From the NCBI RefSeq assembly GCF_050947335.1, contig NW_027473316.1, positions 186,001-250,000 of the forward strand: a stretch of 64,000 bases of DNA, given 5' to 3'. The notes under the pieces were generated by a model. That model had not been told where the DNA came from and made no database searches. It saw nothing but the letters and a program-made list of their open reading frames with translations. Within the stretch, counting starts at the first letter, position 1, and each line of letters starts with the position of its first letter. The stretch comes from Megachile rotundata (Eukaryota > Arthropoda > Insecta > Hymenoptera > Megachilidae). The position numbers and the translations under genes were made by a program. Shown here piece after piece: positions 27,910 through 43,066 of this stretch.

Positions 27910-29560
27910 ATGATTGTGATTGTATGATTGTGATTGTATGACTGTGATCGTATGATTATGATTCTTTGATTGCGATTGTATGATTGTGATTGTATGATTG
28001 TGATTGTATGATTGTGATTGTATGATTGTGATTGCATGATTGTAATTGTATGATTGTGATTGTATGACTGTGATTGTATGATTGTCATTGTATGATTGTG
28101 ATTGTATGATTGTGATTGTATGATAGTGATTGTATGATTGTTTCTGTAGGATTGTGATTGTATGATTGCGATTGTATGATTATGATTGTATGATTGTGAT
28201 TGTATGATTGTGATTGTGTGATTGTGATTGTGAGATTGTGATTGTATGATCGTGATTGTATGATCGTGATTGTGAGATTGCGGTTGTATGATTGTGATTG
28301 TATGATTGTGATTGTATGATAGTAATTGTATGATTGTGATAGTATGATTGTGGTTGTATAATTAAGGTTGTATGATTGTTTCTGTATAATTGTGATTGTA
28401 TGATTGCGATTGTATGATTGTGATTGTATGATTGTGATTGTATGATTGTGATCGCATGATTGTGATTCTTTGATTGCGATTGTATGATTGTGATTGTATG
28501 ATTGTGATTGTATGATCGTGATTGTGAGATTGTGATTGTGAGATTGTGATCGTATGATTGTGATTGAATGATTGTGATAGTATGATAGTAATTGTACGAT
28601 TGTGATTGTATGATTGCGATTGTATGATTGTGATCGTATGATTGTGATTCTTTGATTGCGATTGTATGATTCTGATTGTGTGATTGTGATTGTATGATTG
28701 TGATTGTATGATTATGGTTGCATGATTGTGATTGTATGATTGTGATTCTTTCATTGCGATTGTATGATTGTGATTGTATGATTGTGATTGTATGATTGTG
28801 ATTGTATGATTGTGATTGTGTGATTGTGATTGTGAGATTGTGATTGTATGATCGTGATTGTATGATCGTGATTGTGAGATTGTGATTGTATGATTGCGAT
28901 TGTATGATTGTGATTGTATGATTGTGATTGCCTGATTGTGATTGTATGATTGTGATTGCCTGATTGTGATTGTATGATTGTGATTGTATGATTGTGATTG
29001 TATGATTGTGATTGTATGATTGTGATTGTATGATTGTGATCGTATGATTGTGGTTGTATAATTAAGGTTGTCTGATTGTTTCTGTATGATTGTGATTGTA
29101 TGATTGCGATTGTATGATTGTGATTGTATGATTGTGATTGCATGATTGTGATTGTATGATTGTGATTGTATGATTGTGATTGTATGATTGTGATTGTATG
29201 ATTGTGATCGTATGATTGTGGTTGTATAATTAAGGTTGTCTGATTGTTTCTGTATGATTGTGATTGTATGATTGCGATTGTATGATTGTGATTGTATGAT
29301 TGTGATTGCATGATTGTGATTGTATGATTGTGATTGTATGATTGTGATTGTATGATTGTGGTTGTATGATTGTGATTGTATGATTGTGATTGTATGATTG
29401 TGATTGTATGATTGTGATTGTATGATAGTAATTGTATGATTGTGATAGTATGATTGTGGTTGTATAATTAAGGTTGTATGATTGTTTCTGTATAATTGTG
29501 ATTGTATGATTGCGATTGTATGATTGTGATTGTATGATTGTGATTGTATGATTGTGATCG
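27910..29560. repeat. Higher-order block C, copy 2
   Basis: Counterpart of about 20455-22200 (offset 7,374 to 7,458). It ends against the start of block B2. At 29572 the marker reads TTCTTTGGTT as at 3401 in block B1, whereas the C1 counterpart has TTCTTTGATT, so the C-to-B junction lies at or just before about 29560. Confidence 0.75.
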
Positions 29561-29845
29561 CATGATTGTGATTCTTTGGTTGCGATTGTATGATTGTGAT
29601 TGTATGATTGTGATTGTATGATCGTGATTGTGAGATTGTGATTGTGAGATTGTGATCGTATGATTGTGATTGAATGATTGTGATTGTATGATAGTAATTG
29701 TATGATTGTGATTGTATGATTGCGATTGTATGATTGTGATCGTATGATTGTGATTCTTTGATTGCGATTGTATGATTGTGATTGTGTGATTGTGATTGTA
29801 TGATTGTGATTGTATGATTGTGATTGTATGATTGTGATTGCATGA

Positions 29846-29856
29846 TAAAAATTGTA
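29846..29856. other. Private double substitution in a marker unit
   Basis: The unit reads CATGATAAAAATTG where the aligned unit in copy 1 (near 3681) reads CATGATAGTAATTG. Two adjacent bases differ. It is a private mark separating B2 from B1. Confidence 0.75.
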
Positions 29857-32800
29857 TGATTGTGATAGTATGATTGTGGTTGTATAATTAAGGTTGTATG
29901 ATTGTTTCTGTATAATTGTGATTGTATGATTGCGATTGTATGATTGTGATTGTATGATTGTGATTGTATGATTGTGATCGCATGATTGTGATTCTTTGAT
30001 TGCGATTGTATGATTGTGATTGTATGATTGTGATTGTATGATTGTGATTGTATGATTGTGATTGTATGATCGTGATTGTGAGATTGTGATTGTGAGATTG
30101 TGATCGTATGATTGTGATTGAATGATTGTGATTGTATGATAGTAATTGTATGATTGTGATTGTATGATTGCGATTGTATGATTGTGATCGTATGATTGTG
30201 ATTCTTTGATTGCGATTGTATGATTGTGATTGTGTGATTGTGATTGTATGATTGTGATTGTATGATTATGGTTGCATGATTGTGATTGTATGATTGTGGT
30301 TGTATAATTAAGGTTGTATGATTGTTTCTGTATGATTGTGATTGTATGATTGCGATTGTATGATTGTGATTGTATGATTGTGATTGCCTGATTGTGATTG
30401 TATGATTGTGATTGCCTGATTGTGATTGTATGATTGTGATTGTATGATTGTGATTGTATGATTGTGATTGTATGATTGTGATTGTATGATTGTGATTGTA
30501 TGATTGTGATTGTATGATTGTGATTGTATGATTGTGATTGTATGATTGTGATTGTATGATTGTGACTGTATGATTGTGATCGTATGATTGTGGTTGTATA
30601 ATTAAGGTTGTCTGATTGTTTCTGTATGATTGTGATTGTATGATTGCGATTGTATGATTGTGATTGTATGATTGTGATTGCATGATTGTGATTGTATGAT
30701 TGTGATTGTATGATTGTGATTGTATGATTGTGGTTGTATGATTGTGATTGTATGATTGTGATTGTATGATTGTGATTCTTTCATTGCGATTGTATGATTG
30801 TGATTGTATGATTGTGATTGTATGATTGTGATTGTATGATTGTGATCGTATGATTGTGGTTGTATAATTAAGGTTGTATGACTGTTTCTGTATGATTGTG
30901 ATTGTATGATTGCGATTGTATGATCGTGATTGTGAGATTGTGATTGTGAGATTGTGATTGTATGATTGTGATTGAATGATTGTGATTGTGTGATAGTAAT
31001 TGTATGATTGTGATTGTATGATTGTGATTGTATGATTGTGATTGTATGAATGTGATTGTATGATAGTAATTGTATGATTATGATGGTATGATAGTGATTG
31101 TATGATTGTTTCTGTATGATTGTGATTGTATGATTGCGATTGTATGATTATGATTGTATAATTGTGATTGTATGATTGTGATTGTGTGATTGTGATTGTG
31201 AGATTTGATTGTATGATCGTGATTGTATGATCGTGATTGTGAGATTGTGATTGTATGATTGCGATTGTATGATTGTGATTGTATGATTGTGATTGTATGA
31301 TTGTGATTGTATGATTGTGATTGTATGATTGTGATTGCATGATTGTAATTGTATGATTGTGATTGTATGACTGTGATTGTATGATTGTGATTGTATGATT
31401 GTGATTGTATGATAGTGATTGTATGATTGTTTCTGTATGATTGTGATTGTATGATTGCGATTGTATGATTATGATTGTATGATTGTGATTGTATGATTGT
31501 GATTGTGTGATTGTGATTGTGAGATTGTGATTGTATGATCGTGATTGTATGATCGTGATTGTGAGATTGTGGTTGTATGATTGTGATTGTATGATTGTGA
31601 TTGTATGATAGTAATTGTATGATTGTGATAGTATGATTGCGATTGTATGATTGTGATTGTATGATTGTGATTGTATGATTGTGATAGTATGATTGTGATT
31701 CTTTCATTGCGATTGTATGATTATGATTGTATGATTGTGATTGTATGATTGTGATTGTATGATTGTGATCGCATGATTGTGGTTCTTTGATTGCGATTGT
31801 ATGATTGTGATTGTATGATTGTGATTATATGATCGTGATTGTGAGATTGTGATTGTGAGATTGTGATCGTATGATTGTGATTGAATGATTGTGATTGTAT
31901 GATTGTGATTGTATGATTGTGATTGTATGATAGTAATTGTATGATTATGATGGTATGATAGTGATTGTATGATTGTTTCTGTATGATTGTGATTGTATGA
32001 TTGCGATTGTATGATTATGATTGTATAATTGTGATTGTATGATTGTGATTGTGTGATTGTGATTGTGAGATTTGATTGTATGATCGTGATTGTATGATCG
32101 TGATTGTGAGATTGTGATTGTATGATTGTGATTGAATGATTGTGATTGTATGATAGTAATTGTATGATTGTGATTGTATGATTGCGATTGTATGATTGTG
32201 ATTGTATGATTGTGATTGTATGACTGTGATCGTATGATTGTGATTCTTTGATTGCGATTGTATGATTGTGATTGTATGATTGTGATTGTATGATTGTGAT
32301 TGTATGATTGTGATTGCATGATTGTAATTGTATGATTGTGATTGTATGACTGTGATTGTATGATTGTGATTGTATGATTGTGATTGTATGATTGTGATTG
32401 TATGATAGTGATTGTATGATTGTTTCTGTATGATTGCGATTGTATGATTGCGATTGTATGATTATGATTGTATGATTGTGATTGTATGATTGTGATTGTG
32501 TGATTGTGATTGTGAGATTGTGATTGTATGATCGTGATTGTATGATCGTGATTGTGAGATTGTGGTTGTATGATTGTGATTGTATGATTGTGATTGTATG
32601 ATAGTAATTGTATGATTGTGATAGTATGATTGCGATTGTATGATTGTGATTGTATGATTGTGATTGTATGATTGTGATAGTATGATTGTGATTCTTTCAT
32701 TGCGATTGTATGATTGTGATTGTATGATTGTGATTGTATGATTGTGATTGTATGATTGTGATTGTATGATTGTGATTGTATGATTGTGATTGTATGATTG

Positions 32801-35800
32801 TGATTGTATGATTGTGATTGTATGATTGTGATTGTATGATTATGATTGTATGATTGTGATTGCATGATAGTGATTGTATGATTGTGATTGCATGATTGTG
32901 ATTGTATGATTGTGACTGTATGATTGCGATTGTGTGATTGTGATTGTATGATTGTGATTGTATGATAGTGATTGTATGATAGTGATTGTATGATTGTGAT
33001 TGTATGATTGCGATTGTATGATTATGATCGAATGATTGTGATTGTATGACTGCGATTGTGTGATCGTGATTGTGATATTGTGATTGTATGATTTTGATTG
33101 TGAGATTGTGATTGTGAGATTGTGATTGTATGATAGTAATTGTATGATTGTGATTGTATGATCGTGATTGTGAGATTGTGATTGTATGATTGTGATTCTT
33201 TGATTGCGATTGTATGATTGTGATTGTGTGATTGTGATTGTATGATTGTGATTGTATGATTATGGTTGCATGATTGTGATTGTATGATTGTGATTCTTTC
33301 ATTGCGATTGTATGATTGTGATTGTATGATTGTGATTGTATGATTGTGATTGTATGATTGTGATTGTATGATTGTGATCGTATGATTGTGGTTGTATAAT
33401 TAAGGTTGTATGATTGTTTCTGTATGATTGTGATTGTATGATTGCGATTGTATGATTGTGATTGTATGATTGTGATTGCCTGATTGTGATTGTATGATTG
33501 TGATTGCCTGATTCTGATTGTATGATTGTGATTGTATGATTGTGATTGTATGATTGTGATTGTATGATTGTGATTGTATGATTGTGATTGTATGTATGTG
33601 ATTGTATGATTGTGATTGTATGATTGTGATTGTATGATTGTGATTGTATGATTGTGATTGTATGATTGTGATTGTATGATTGTGATTGTATGATTGTGAT
33701 CGTATGATTGTGGTTGTATAATTAAGGTTGTCTGATTGTTTCTGTATGATTGTGATTGTATGATTGCGATTGTATGATTGTGATTGTATGATTGTGATTG
33801 CATGATTGTGATTGTATGATTGTGATTGTATGATTGTGATTGTATGATTGTGGTTGTATGATTGTGATTGTATGATTGTGATTGTATGATTGTGATTCTT
33901 TCATTGCGATTGTATGATTGTGATTGTATGATTGTGATTGTATGATTGTGATTGTATGATTGTGATCGTATGATTGTGGTTGTATAATTAAGGTTGTATG
34001 ATTGTTTCTGTATGATTGTGATTGTATGATTGCGATTGTATGATCGTGATTGTGAGATTGTGATTGTGAGATTGTGATTGTATGATTGTGATTGAATGAT
34101 TGTGGTTGTGTGATAGTAATTGTATGATTGTGATTGTATGATTGTGATTGTATGATTGTGATTGTATGATTGTGATTGTATGATAGTAATTGTATGATTA
34201 TGATGGTATGATAGTGATTGTATGATTGTTTCTGTATGATTGTGATTGTATGATTGCGATTGTATGATTATGATTGTATAATTGTGATTGTATGATTGTG
34301 ATTGTGTGATTGTGATTGTGAGATTTGATTGTATGATCGTGATTGTATGATCGTGATTGTGAGATTGTGATTGTATGATTGTGATTGAATGATTGTGATT
34401 GTATGATAGTAATTGTATGATTGTGATTGTATGATTGCGATTGTATGATTGTGATTGTATGATTGTGATTGTATGACTGTGATCGTATGATTGTGATTCT
34501 TTGATTGCGATTGTATGATTGTGATTGTATGATTGTGATTGTATGATTGTGATTGTATGATTGTGATTGCATGATTGTAATTGTATGATTGTGATTGTAT
34601 GACTGTGATTGTATGATTGTGATTGTATGATTGTGATTGTATGATTGTGATTGTATGATAGTGATTGTATGATTGTTTCTGTATGATTGTGATTGTATGA
34701 TTGCGATTGTATGATTGCGATTGTATGATTATGATTGTATGATTGTGATTGTATGATTGTGATTGTGTGATTGTGATTGTGAGATTGTGATTGTATGATC
34801 GTGATTGTATGATCGTGATTGTGAGATTGTGGTTGTATGATTGTGATTGTATGATTGTGATTGTATGATAGTAATTGTATGATTGTGATTGTATGATTGC
34901 GATTGTATGATTGTGATTGTATGATTGCGATTGTATGATTGTGATCGTATGATTGTGATTCTTTGATTGCGATTGTATGATTGTGATTGTGTGATTGTGA
35001 TTGTATGATTGTGATTGTATGATTATGGTTGCATGATTGTGATTGTATGAATGTGATTCTTTCATTGCGATTGTATGATTGTGATTGTATGATTGTGATT
35101 GTATGATTGTGATCGTATGATTGTGGTTGTATAATTAAGGTGGTATGATTGTTTCTGTATGATTGTGATTGTATGATTGCGATTGTATGATTGTGATTGT
35201 ATGATTGTGATTGCCTGATTGTGATTGTATGATTGTGATTGCCTGATTGTGATTGTATGATTGTGATTGTATGATTGTGATTGTATGATTGTGATTGTAT
35301 GATTGTGATTGTATGATTGTGATTGTATGATTGTGATTGTATGATTGTGATTGTATGATTGTGATTGCATGATTGTGATTGTATGATTGTGATTGTACGA
35401 TTGTGATTGTATGATTGTGGTTGTATGATTGTGATTGTATGATTGTGATTGTATGATTGTGATTCTTTCATTGCGATTGTATGATTGTGATTGTATGATT
35501 GTGATTGTATGATTGTGATTGTATGATTGTGATCGTATGATTGTGGTTGTATAATTAAGGTTGTATGATTGTTTCTGTATGATTGTGATTGTATGATTGC
35601 GATTGTATGATCGTGATTGTGAGATTGTGATTGTGAGATTGTGATTGTATGATTGTGATTGAATGATTGTGATTGTGTGATAGTAATTGTATGATTGTGA
35701 TTGTATGATTGTGATTGTATGATTGTGATTGTATGATTGTGATTGTATGATAGTAATTGTATGATTATGATGGTATGATGGTGATTGTATGATTGTTTCT

Positions 35801-38800
35801 GTATGATTGTGATTGTATGATTGCGATTGTATGATTATGATTGTATAATTGTGATTGTATGATTGTGATTGTGTGATTGTGATTGTGAGATTTGATTGTA
35901 TGATCGTGATTGTATGATCGTGATTGTGAGATTGTGATTGTATGATTGTGATTGAATGATTGTGATTGCATGATAGTAATTGTATGATTGCGATTGTATG
36001 ATTGCGATTGTATGATTGTGATTGTATGATTGTGATTGTATGACTGTGATCGTATGATTGTGATTCTTTGATTGCGATTGTATGATTGTGATTGTATGAT
36101 TGTGATTGTATGATTGTGATTGTATGATTGTGATTGTATGATTGTGATTGCATGATTGTAATTGTATGATTGTGATTGTATGACTGTGATTGTATGATTG
36201 TGATTGTATGATTGTGATTGTATGATTGTGATTGTATGATAGTGATTGTATGATTGTTTCTGTATGATTGTGATTGTATGATTGCGATTGTATGATTATG
36301 ATTGTATGATTGTGATTGTATGATTGTGATTGTGTGATTGTGATTGTGAGATTGTGATTGTATGATCGTGATTGTATGATCGTGATTGTGAGATTGTGGT
36401 TGTATGATTGTGATTGTATGATTGTGATTGTATGATAGTAATTGTATGATTGTGATAGTATGATTGCGATTGTATGATTGTGATTGTATGATTGTGATTG
36501 TATGATTGTGATAGTATGATTGTGATTCTTTCATTGCGATTGTATGATTATGATTGTATGATTGTGATTGTATGATTGTGATTGTATGATTGTGATCGCA
36601 TGATTGTGGTTCTTTGATTGCGATTGTATGATTGTGATTGTATGATTGTGATTGTATGATCGTGATTGTGAGATTGTGATTGTGAGATTGTGATCGTATC
36701 ATTGTGATTGAATGATTGTGATTGTATGATATTAATTGTATGATTGTGATTGTATGATTGCGATTGTATGATTGTGATTGTATGATTGCGATTGTATGAT
36801 TGTGATCGTATGATTGTGATTCTTTGATTGCGATTGTATGATTGTGATTGTGTGATTGTGATTGTATGATTGTGATTGTATGATTATGGTTGCATGATTG
36901 TGATTGTATGATTGTGATTCTTTCATTGCGATTGTATGATTGTGATTGTATGATTGTGATCGTATGATTGTGGTTGTATAATTAAGGTTGTATGATTGTT
37001 TCTGTATGATTGTGATTGAATGATTGCGATTGTATGATTGTGATTGTATGATTGTGATTGCCTGATTGTGATTGTATGATTGTGATTGCCTGATTGTGAT
37101 TGTATGATTGTGATTGTATGATTGTGATTGTATGATTGTGATCGCATGATTGTGATTGTATGATTGTGATTGTATGATTGTGATTGTATGATTGTGATTG
37201 TATGATTGTGATTGTATGATTGTGATTGTATGATTGTGATCGTATGATTGTGGTTGTATAATTAAGGTTGTCTGATTGTTTCTGTATGATTGTGATTGTA
37301 TGATTGCGATTGTATGATTGTGATTGTATGATTGTGATTGCATGATTGTGATTGTATGATTGTGATTGTATGATTGTGATTGTATGATTGTGGTTGTATG
37401 ATTGTGATTGTATGATTGTGATTGTATGATTGTGATTCTTTCATTGCGATTGTATGATTGTGATTGTATGATTGTGATTGTATGATTGTGATTGTATGAT
37501 TGTGATTGTATGATTGTGATTGTATGATTGTGATCGTATGATTGTGGTTGCATAATTAAGGTTGTATGATTGTTTCTGTATGATTGTGATTGTATGATTG
37601 CGATTGTATGATCGTGATTGTGAGATTGTGATTGTGAGATTGTGATTGTATGATTGTGATTGAATGATTGTGATTGTGTGATAGTAATTGTATGATTGTG
37701 ATTGTATGATTGTGATTGTATGATTGTGATTGTATGATTGTGATTGTATGATTGTGATTGTATGATTGTGATTGTATGATAGTAATTGTATGATTATGAT
37801 GGTATGATAGTGATTGTATGATTGTTTCTGTATGATTGCGATTGTATGATTATGATTGAATGATTGTGATTGTATGACTGTGATTGTGTGATCGTGATTG
37901 TGATATTGTGATTGTATGATTTTGATTGTGAGATTGTGATTGTGAGATTGTGATTGTATGATCGTGATTGTATGATCGTGATTGTATGATCGTGATTGTG
38001 AGATTGTGATTGTATGATTGTGATTGTATGATTGTGATTGTAAGATTGTGATTGTATGATTGTGATTGTATGATTGTGATTGTATGATTGTGATTGTATG
38101 AGTGTGATTGTATGATAGTAATTGTATGATTGTGATTGTATGATTGTGATTGTATGATTGTGATTGTATGATTGTGATTGTATGATTGTGATTGTATGAT
38201 TGTGATTGTATGATTGTGTTTGTATGATTGTGATTGTGTGTTTGTGATTGTGTGATTGTGATTGTGTGATTGTGATTGTATGATTGTGATTGTATGATTG
38301 TGATTGTATGATTGTCATTGTATGATTGTGATTGTATGATTGTGATTGTATGATTGTGATTGTATGACTGTGATTGTATGACTGTGATTGTATGATTGTG
38401 ATTGTATGATTGTGATTTTATGATTGTGATTGTATGATTGTGATTGTGAGATTGTGATGGTGAGATTGTGATTGTGAGATTGTGATTGTGAGATTGTGAT
38501 TGTATGATTGTGATTTTTTGATTGTGATTGTATGATTGTGATTGTATGATTGTGATTGTATGATTGTGATTGTATGATTGTGATTGTATGATTGTGATTG
38601 TATGATTGTGATTGTATGATTGTGATTGTATGATTGTGATTGTATGATTGTGATTGTATGATTGTGATTGTATGATTGTGATTGTATGATTGTGATTGCA
38701 TGATTGTGATTGTATGATAGTAATTGTATGATTGTGATGGTATGATTGTGATTGTATGATTGTGATTGTATGATTGCGATTGTATGATTGTGATCGTATG

Positions 38801-38937
38801 ATTGTGGTTGTATAATTAAGGTTGTATGATTGTTTCTGTATGATTGTGATTGTATGATTGCGATTGTATGATTGTGATTGTATGATTGTGATTGTATGAT
38901 TGTGATCGTATGATTGTGATTCTTTGAATGCGATTGT

Positions 38938-39048
38938 ATGATTGCGATTGTATGATTGCGATTGTATGATTGCGATTGTATGATTGCGATTGTATGATTG
39001 CGATTGTATGATTGCGATTGTATGATTGCGATTGTATGATGGTGATTG
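38938..39048. repeat. TGCGA run, 8 units
   Basis: Begins with GAATGCGA and ends at GATGGTGA, identical in count to 12952-13063. Confidence 0.9.
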
Positions 39049-39999
39049 TATGATTGTGATTTTATGATTGTGATTGTATGATTGTGATTGTGAGATTGTG
39101 ATTGTGAGATTGTGATTGTGAGATTGTGATTGTGAGATTGTGATTGTATGATTGTGATTTTGTGATTGTGATTGTATGATTGTGATTGTATGATTGCGAT
39201 TTTATGATTGCGATTGTATGATTCTGATTGTATGATTGTGATTGTATGATTGTGATTGTGTGATTGTGACTGTATGATTGTGATTGTATGATTGTGATTG
39301 TATGATTGTGATTGTATGATTGTGATTGTATGATTGTGATTGTATGATTGTGATTGTATGATTGTGATTGTATGATTGTGATTGTATGATTGTGATTGCA
39401 TGATTGTGATTGTATGATAGTAATTGTATGATTGTGATCGTATGATTGTGGTTGTATAATTAAGGTTGTATAATTGTTTCTGTATGATTGTGATTGTATG
39501 ATTGCGATTGTATGATTGTGATTGTATGATTGCGATTGTATGATTGCGATTGTATGATTGCGATTGTATGATTGTGATTGTATGATTGTGATTTTATGAT
39601 TGTGATTGTATGATTGTGATTGTGAGATTGTGATTGTGAGATTGTGATTGTATGATTGTGATTGTATGATTGTGATTGTATGATTGTGATTGTATGATTG
39701 TGATTGTATGATTGTGATTGTATGATTGTGATTGTATGATTGTGATTGTATGATTGTGATTGTATGATTGTGATTGCATGATTGTGATTGTATGATAGTA
39801 ATTGTATGATTGTGATCGTATGATTGTGATTGTATGATTGTGATTGTATGATTGTGATTGTATGATTGTGATCGTATGATTGTGGTTGTATAATTAAGGT
39901 TGTATGATTGTTTCTGTATGATTGTGATTGTATGATTGCGATTGTATGATTGTGATTGTATGATTGTGATTGTATGATTGTGATCGTATGATTGTGATT

Positions 40000-40132
40000 C
40001 TTTGATTGCGATTGCATGATTGCGATTGTATGATTGCGATTGTATGATTGCGATTGTATGATTGCGATTGTATGATTGCGATTGTATGATTGCGATTGTA
40101 TGATTGCGATTGTATGATTGCGATTGTATGAT
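40000..40132. repeat. TGCGA run, 9 units
   Basis: Nine TGCGA units. The first is followed by a private GCATGAT, and the run is one unit shorter than its counterpart at 14032. Confidence 0.9.
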
Positions 40133-42929
40133 TGTGATTGTGAGATTGTGATTGTGAGATTGTGATTGTATGATTGTGATTTTGTGATTGTGATTGTATG
40201 ATTGTGATTGTATGATTGCGATTGTATGATTGCGATTGTATGATTCTGATTGTATGATTGTGATCGTATGATTGTGATCGTATGATTGTGATCGGATAAT
40301 TGTGATTGTATGATTGTGATTGTATGATTGTGATTGTATGATTGTGATTGTTTGATTGTGATTGTATGATTGTGATTGTATGATTGTGATTCTATGATTG
40401 TGATTGTTTGATTCTGATTATATGATTGTTCTTGTATGATTCTGATTGTATGATTGTGATTGTATGATTGTGATTGTATGATTGTGATTCTTTCATTGCG
40501 ATTGTATGATTATGATTGTATGATTGTGATTGTATGATTGTGATTGTATGATTGTGATCGCACGATTGTGGTTCTTTGATTGCGATTGTATGATTGTGAT
40601 TGTATGATTGTGATTGTATGATCGTGATTGTGAGATTGTGATTGTGAGATTGTGATCGTATGATTGTGATTGAATGATTGTGATTGTATGATAGTAATTG
40701 TATGATTGTGATTGTATGATTGCGATTGTATGATTGTGATTGTATGATTGCGATTGTATGATTGTGATCGTATGATTGTGATTCTTTGATTGCGATTGTA
40801 TGATTGTGATTGTGTGATTGTGATTGTATGATTGTGATTGTATGATTATGGTTGCATGATTGTGATTGTATGATTGTGATTCTTTCATTGCGATTGTGTG
40901 ATTGTGATTGTATGATTGTGATTGTATGATTGTGATTGTATGATTGTGATTGTATGATTGTGATTGTATGATTGTGATCGTATGATTGTGGTTGTGTAAT
41001 TAAGGTTGTATGATTGTTTCTGTATGATTGTGATTGAATGATTGCGATTGTATGATTGTGATTGTATGATTGTGATTGCCTGATTGTGATTGTATGATTG
41101 TGATTGCCTGATTGTGATTGTATGATTGTGATTGTATGATTGTGATTGTATGATTGTGATCGTATGATTGTGATCGTATGATTGTGATTGTATGATTGTG
41201 ATTGTATGATTGTGATTGTATGATTGTGATTGTATGATTGTGATTGTATGATTGTGATCGTATGATTGTGGTTGTATAATTAAGGTTGTCTGATTGTTTC
41301 TGTATGATTGTGATTGTATGATTGCGATTGTATGATTGTGATTGTATGATTGTGATTGCATGATTGTGATTGTATGATTGTGATTGTATGATTGTGATTG
41401 TATGATTGTGGTTGTATGATTGTGATTGTATGATTGTGATTGTATGATTGTGATTCTTTCATTGCGATTGTATGATTGTGATTGTATGATTGTGATTGTA
41501 TGATTGTGATTGTATGATTGTGATTGTATGATTGTGATCGTATGATTGTGGTTGCATAATTAAGGTTGTATGATTGTTTCTGTATGATTGTGATTGTATG
41601 ATTGCGATTGTATGATCGTGATTGTGAGATTGTGATTGTGAGATTGTGATTGTATGATTGTGATTGAATGATTGTGATTGTGTGATAGTAATTGTATGAT
41701 TGTGATTGTATGATTGTGATTGTATGATTGTGATTGTATGATTGTGATTGTATGATAGTAATCGTATGATTATGATGGTATGATAGTGATTGTATGATTG
41801 TTTCTGTATGATTGCGATTGTATGATTATGATTGAATGATTGTGATTGTATGACTGTGATTGTGTGATCGTGATTGTGATATTGTGATTGTATGATTTTG
41901 ATTGTGAGATTGTGATTGTGAGATTGTGATTGTATGATCGTGATTGTATGATCGTGATTGTATGATCGTGATTGTGAGATTGTGATTGTATGATTGTGAT
42001 TGTATGATTGTGATTGTATGATTGTGATTGTATGATTGTGATTGTATGATTGTGATTGTATGAGTGTGATTGTATGATAGTAATTGTATGATTGTGATTG
42101 TATGATTGTGATTGTATGATTGTGATTGTATGATTGTGATTGTATGATTGTGATTGTATGATTGTGATTGTATGATTGTGATTGTATGATTGTGTTTGTA
42201 TGATTGTGATTGTGTGTTTGTGATTGTGTGATTGTGATTGTGTGATTGTGATTGTATGATTGTGATTGTATGATTGTGATTGTATGATTGTCATTGTATG
42301 ATTGTGATTGTATGATTGTGATTGTATGATTGTGATTGCATGATTGTGATTGCATGATTGTGATTGTATGATTGTGATTGTATGATTGTGATTGTATGAC
42401 TGTGATTGTATGATTGTGATTGTATGATTGTGATTGTATGATTGTGATTTTATGATTGTGATTGTAAGATTGTGATTGTGAGATTGTGATGGTGAGATTG
42501 TGATTGTGAGATTGTGATTGTGAGATTGTGATTGTATGATTGTGATTTTTTGATTGTGATTGTATGATTGTGATTGTATGATTGTGATTGTATGATTGTG
42601 ATTGTATGATTGTGATTGTATGATTGTGATTGTATGATTGTGATTGTATGATTGTGATTGTATGATTGTGATTGTATGATTGTGATTGTATGATTGTGAT
42701 TGCATGATTGTGATTGTATGATAGTAATTGTATGATTGTGATCGTATGATTGTGATTGTATGATTGTGATTGTATGATTGCGATTGTATGATTGTGATCG
42801 TATGATTGTGGTTGTATAATTAAGGCTGTATGATTGTTTCTGTATGATTGTGATTGTATGATTGCGATTGTATGATTGTGATTGTATGATTGTGATTGTA
42901 TGATTGTGATCGTATGATTGTGATTCTTT

Positions 42930-43066
42930 GAATGCGATTGTATGATTGCGATTGTATGATTGCGATTGTATGATTGCGATTGTATGATTGCGATTGTATG
43001 ATTGCGATTGTATGATTGCGATTGTATGATTGCGATTGTATGATTGCGATTGTATGATTGCGATTG
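42930..43066. repeat. TGCGA run, 10 units
   Basis: Ten TGCGA units starting at GAATGCGA; same count as 16983-17118. Confidence 0.9.

Larger units (their letters stand above)
22200..27910. repeat. Mosaic satellite segment between blocks C
   Basis: This stretch holds only 14-mer satellite but is not one long copy of another part of the window. Pieces match elsewhere: about 23.9-24.86 kb resembles 4.7-5.68 kb (offsets 19,201 then 19,187), and 26.2-26.5 kb resembles the TGCGA/GATCG zone of unit F. The part at 26.5-27.4 kb has private forms such as GACAGTG, GTGTTCGTATG and a degraded marker TAATTACGG at 27450. It contains no gene-like non-repeat sequence. Confidence 0.7.
37553..41556. repeat. Higher-order unit F, copy 2 (286 units)
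   Basis: Delimited by GCATAATTAAGG markers (TAATTAAGG at 37553 and 41557), 4,004 bp or 286 units. It is the B2 counterpart of F copy 1 and three units shorter. The losses lie between 11791 and 12326, in the pure consensus run (13 versus 14 units), and in a TGCGA run (9 versus 10). Confidence 0.8.

Noticed and set aside
22200..27910. Unique-sequence island or decayed gene
   Set aside because: The higher variant density first looked like unique DNA, but the 14-bp phase continues through the whole stretch.
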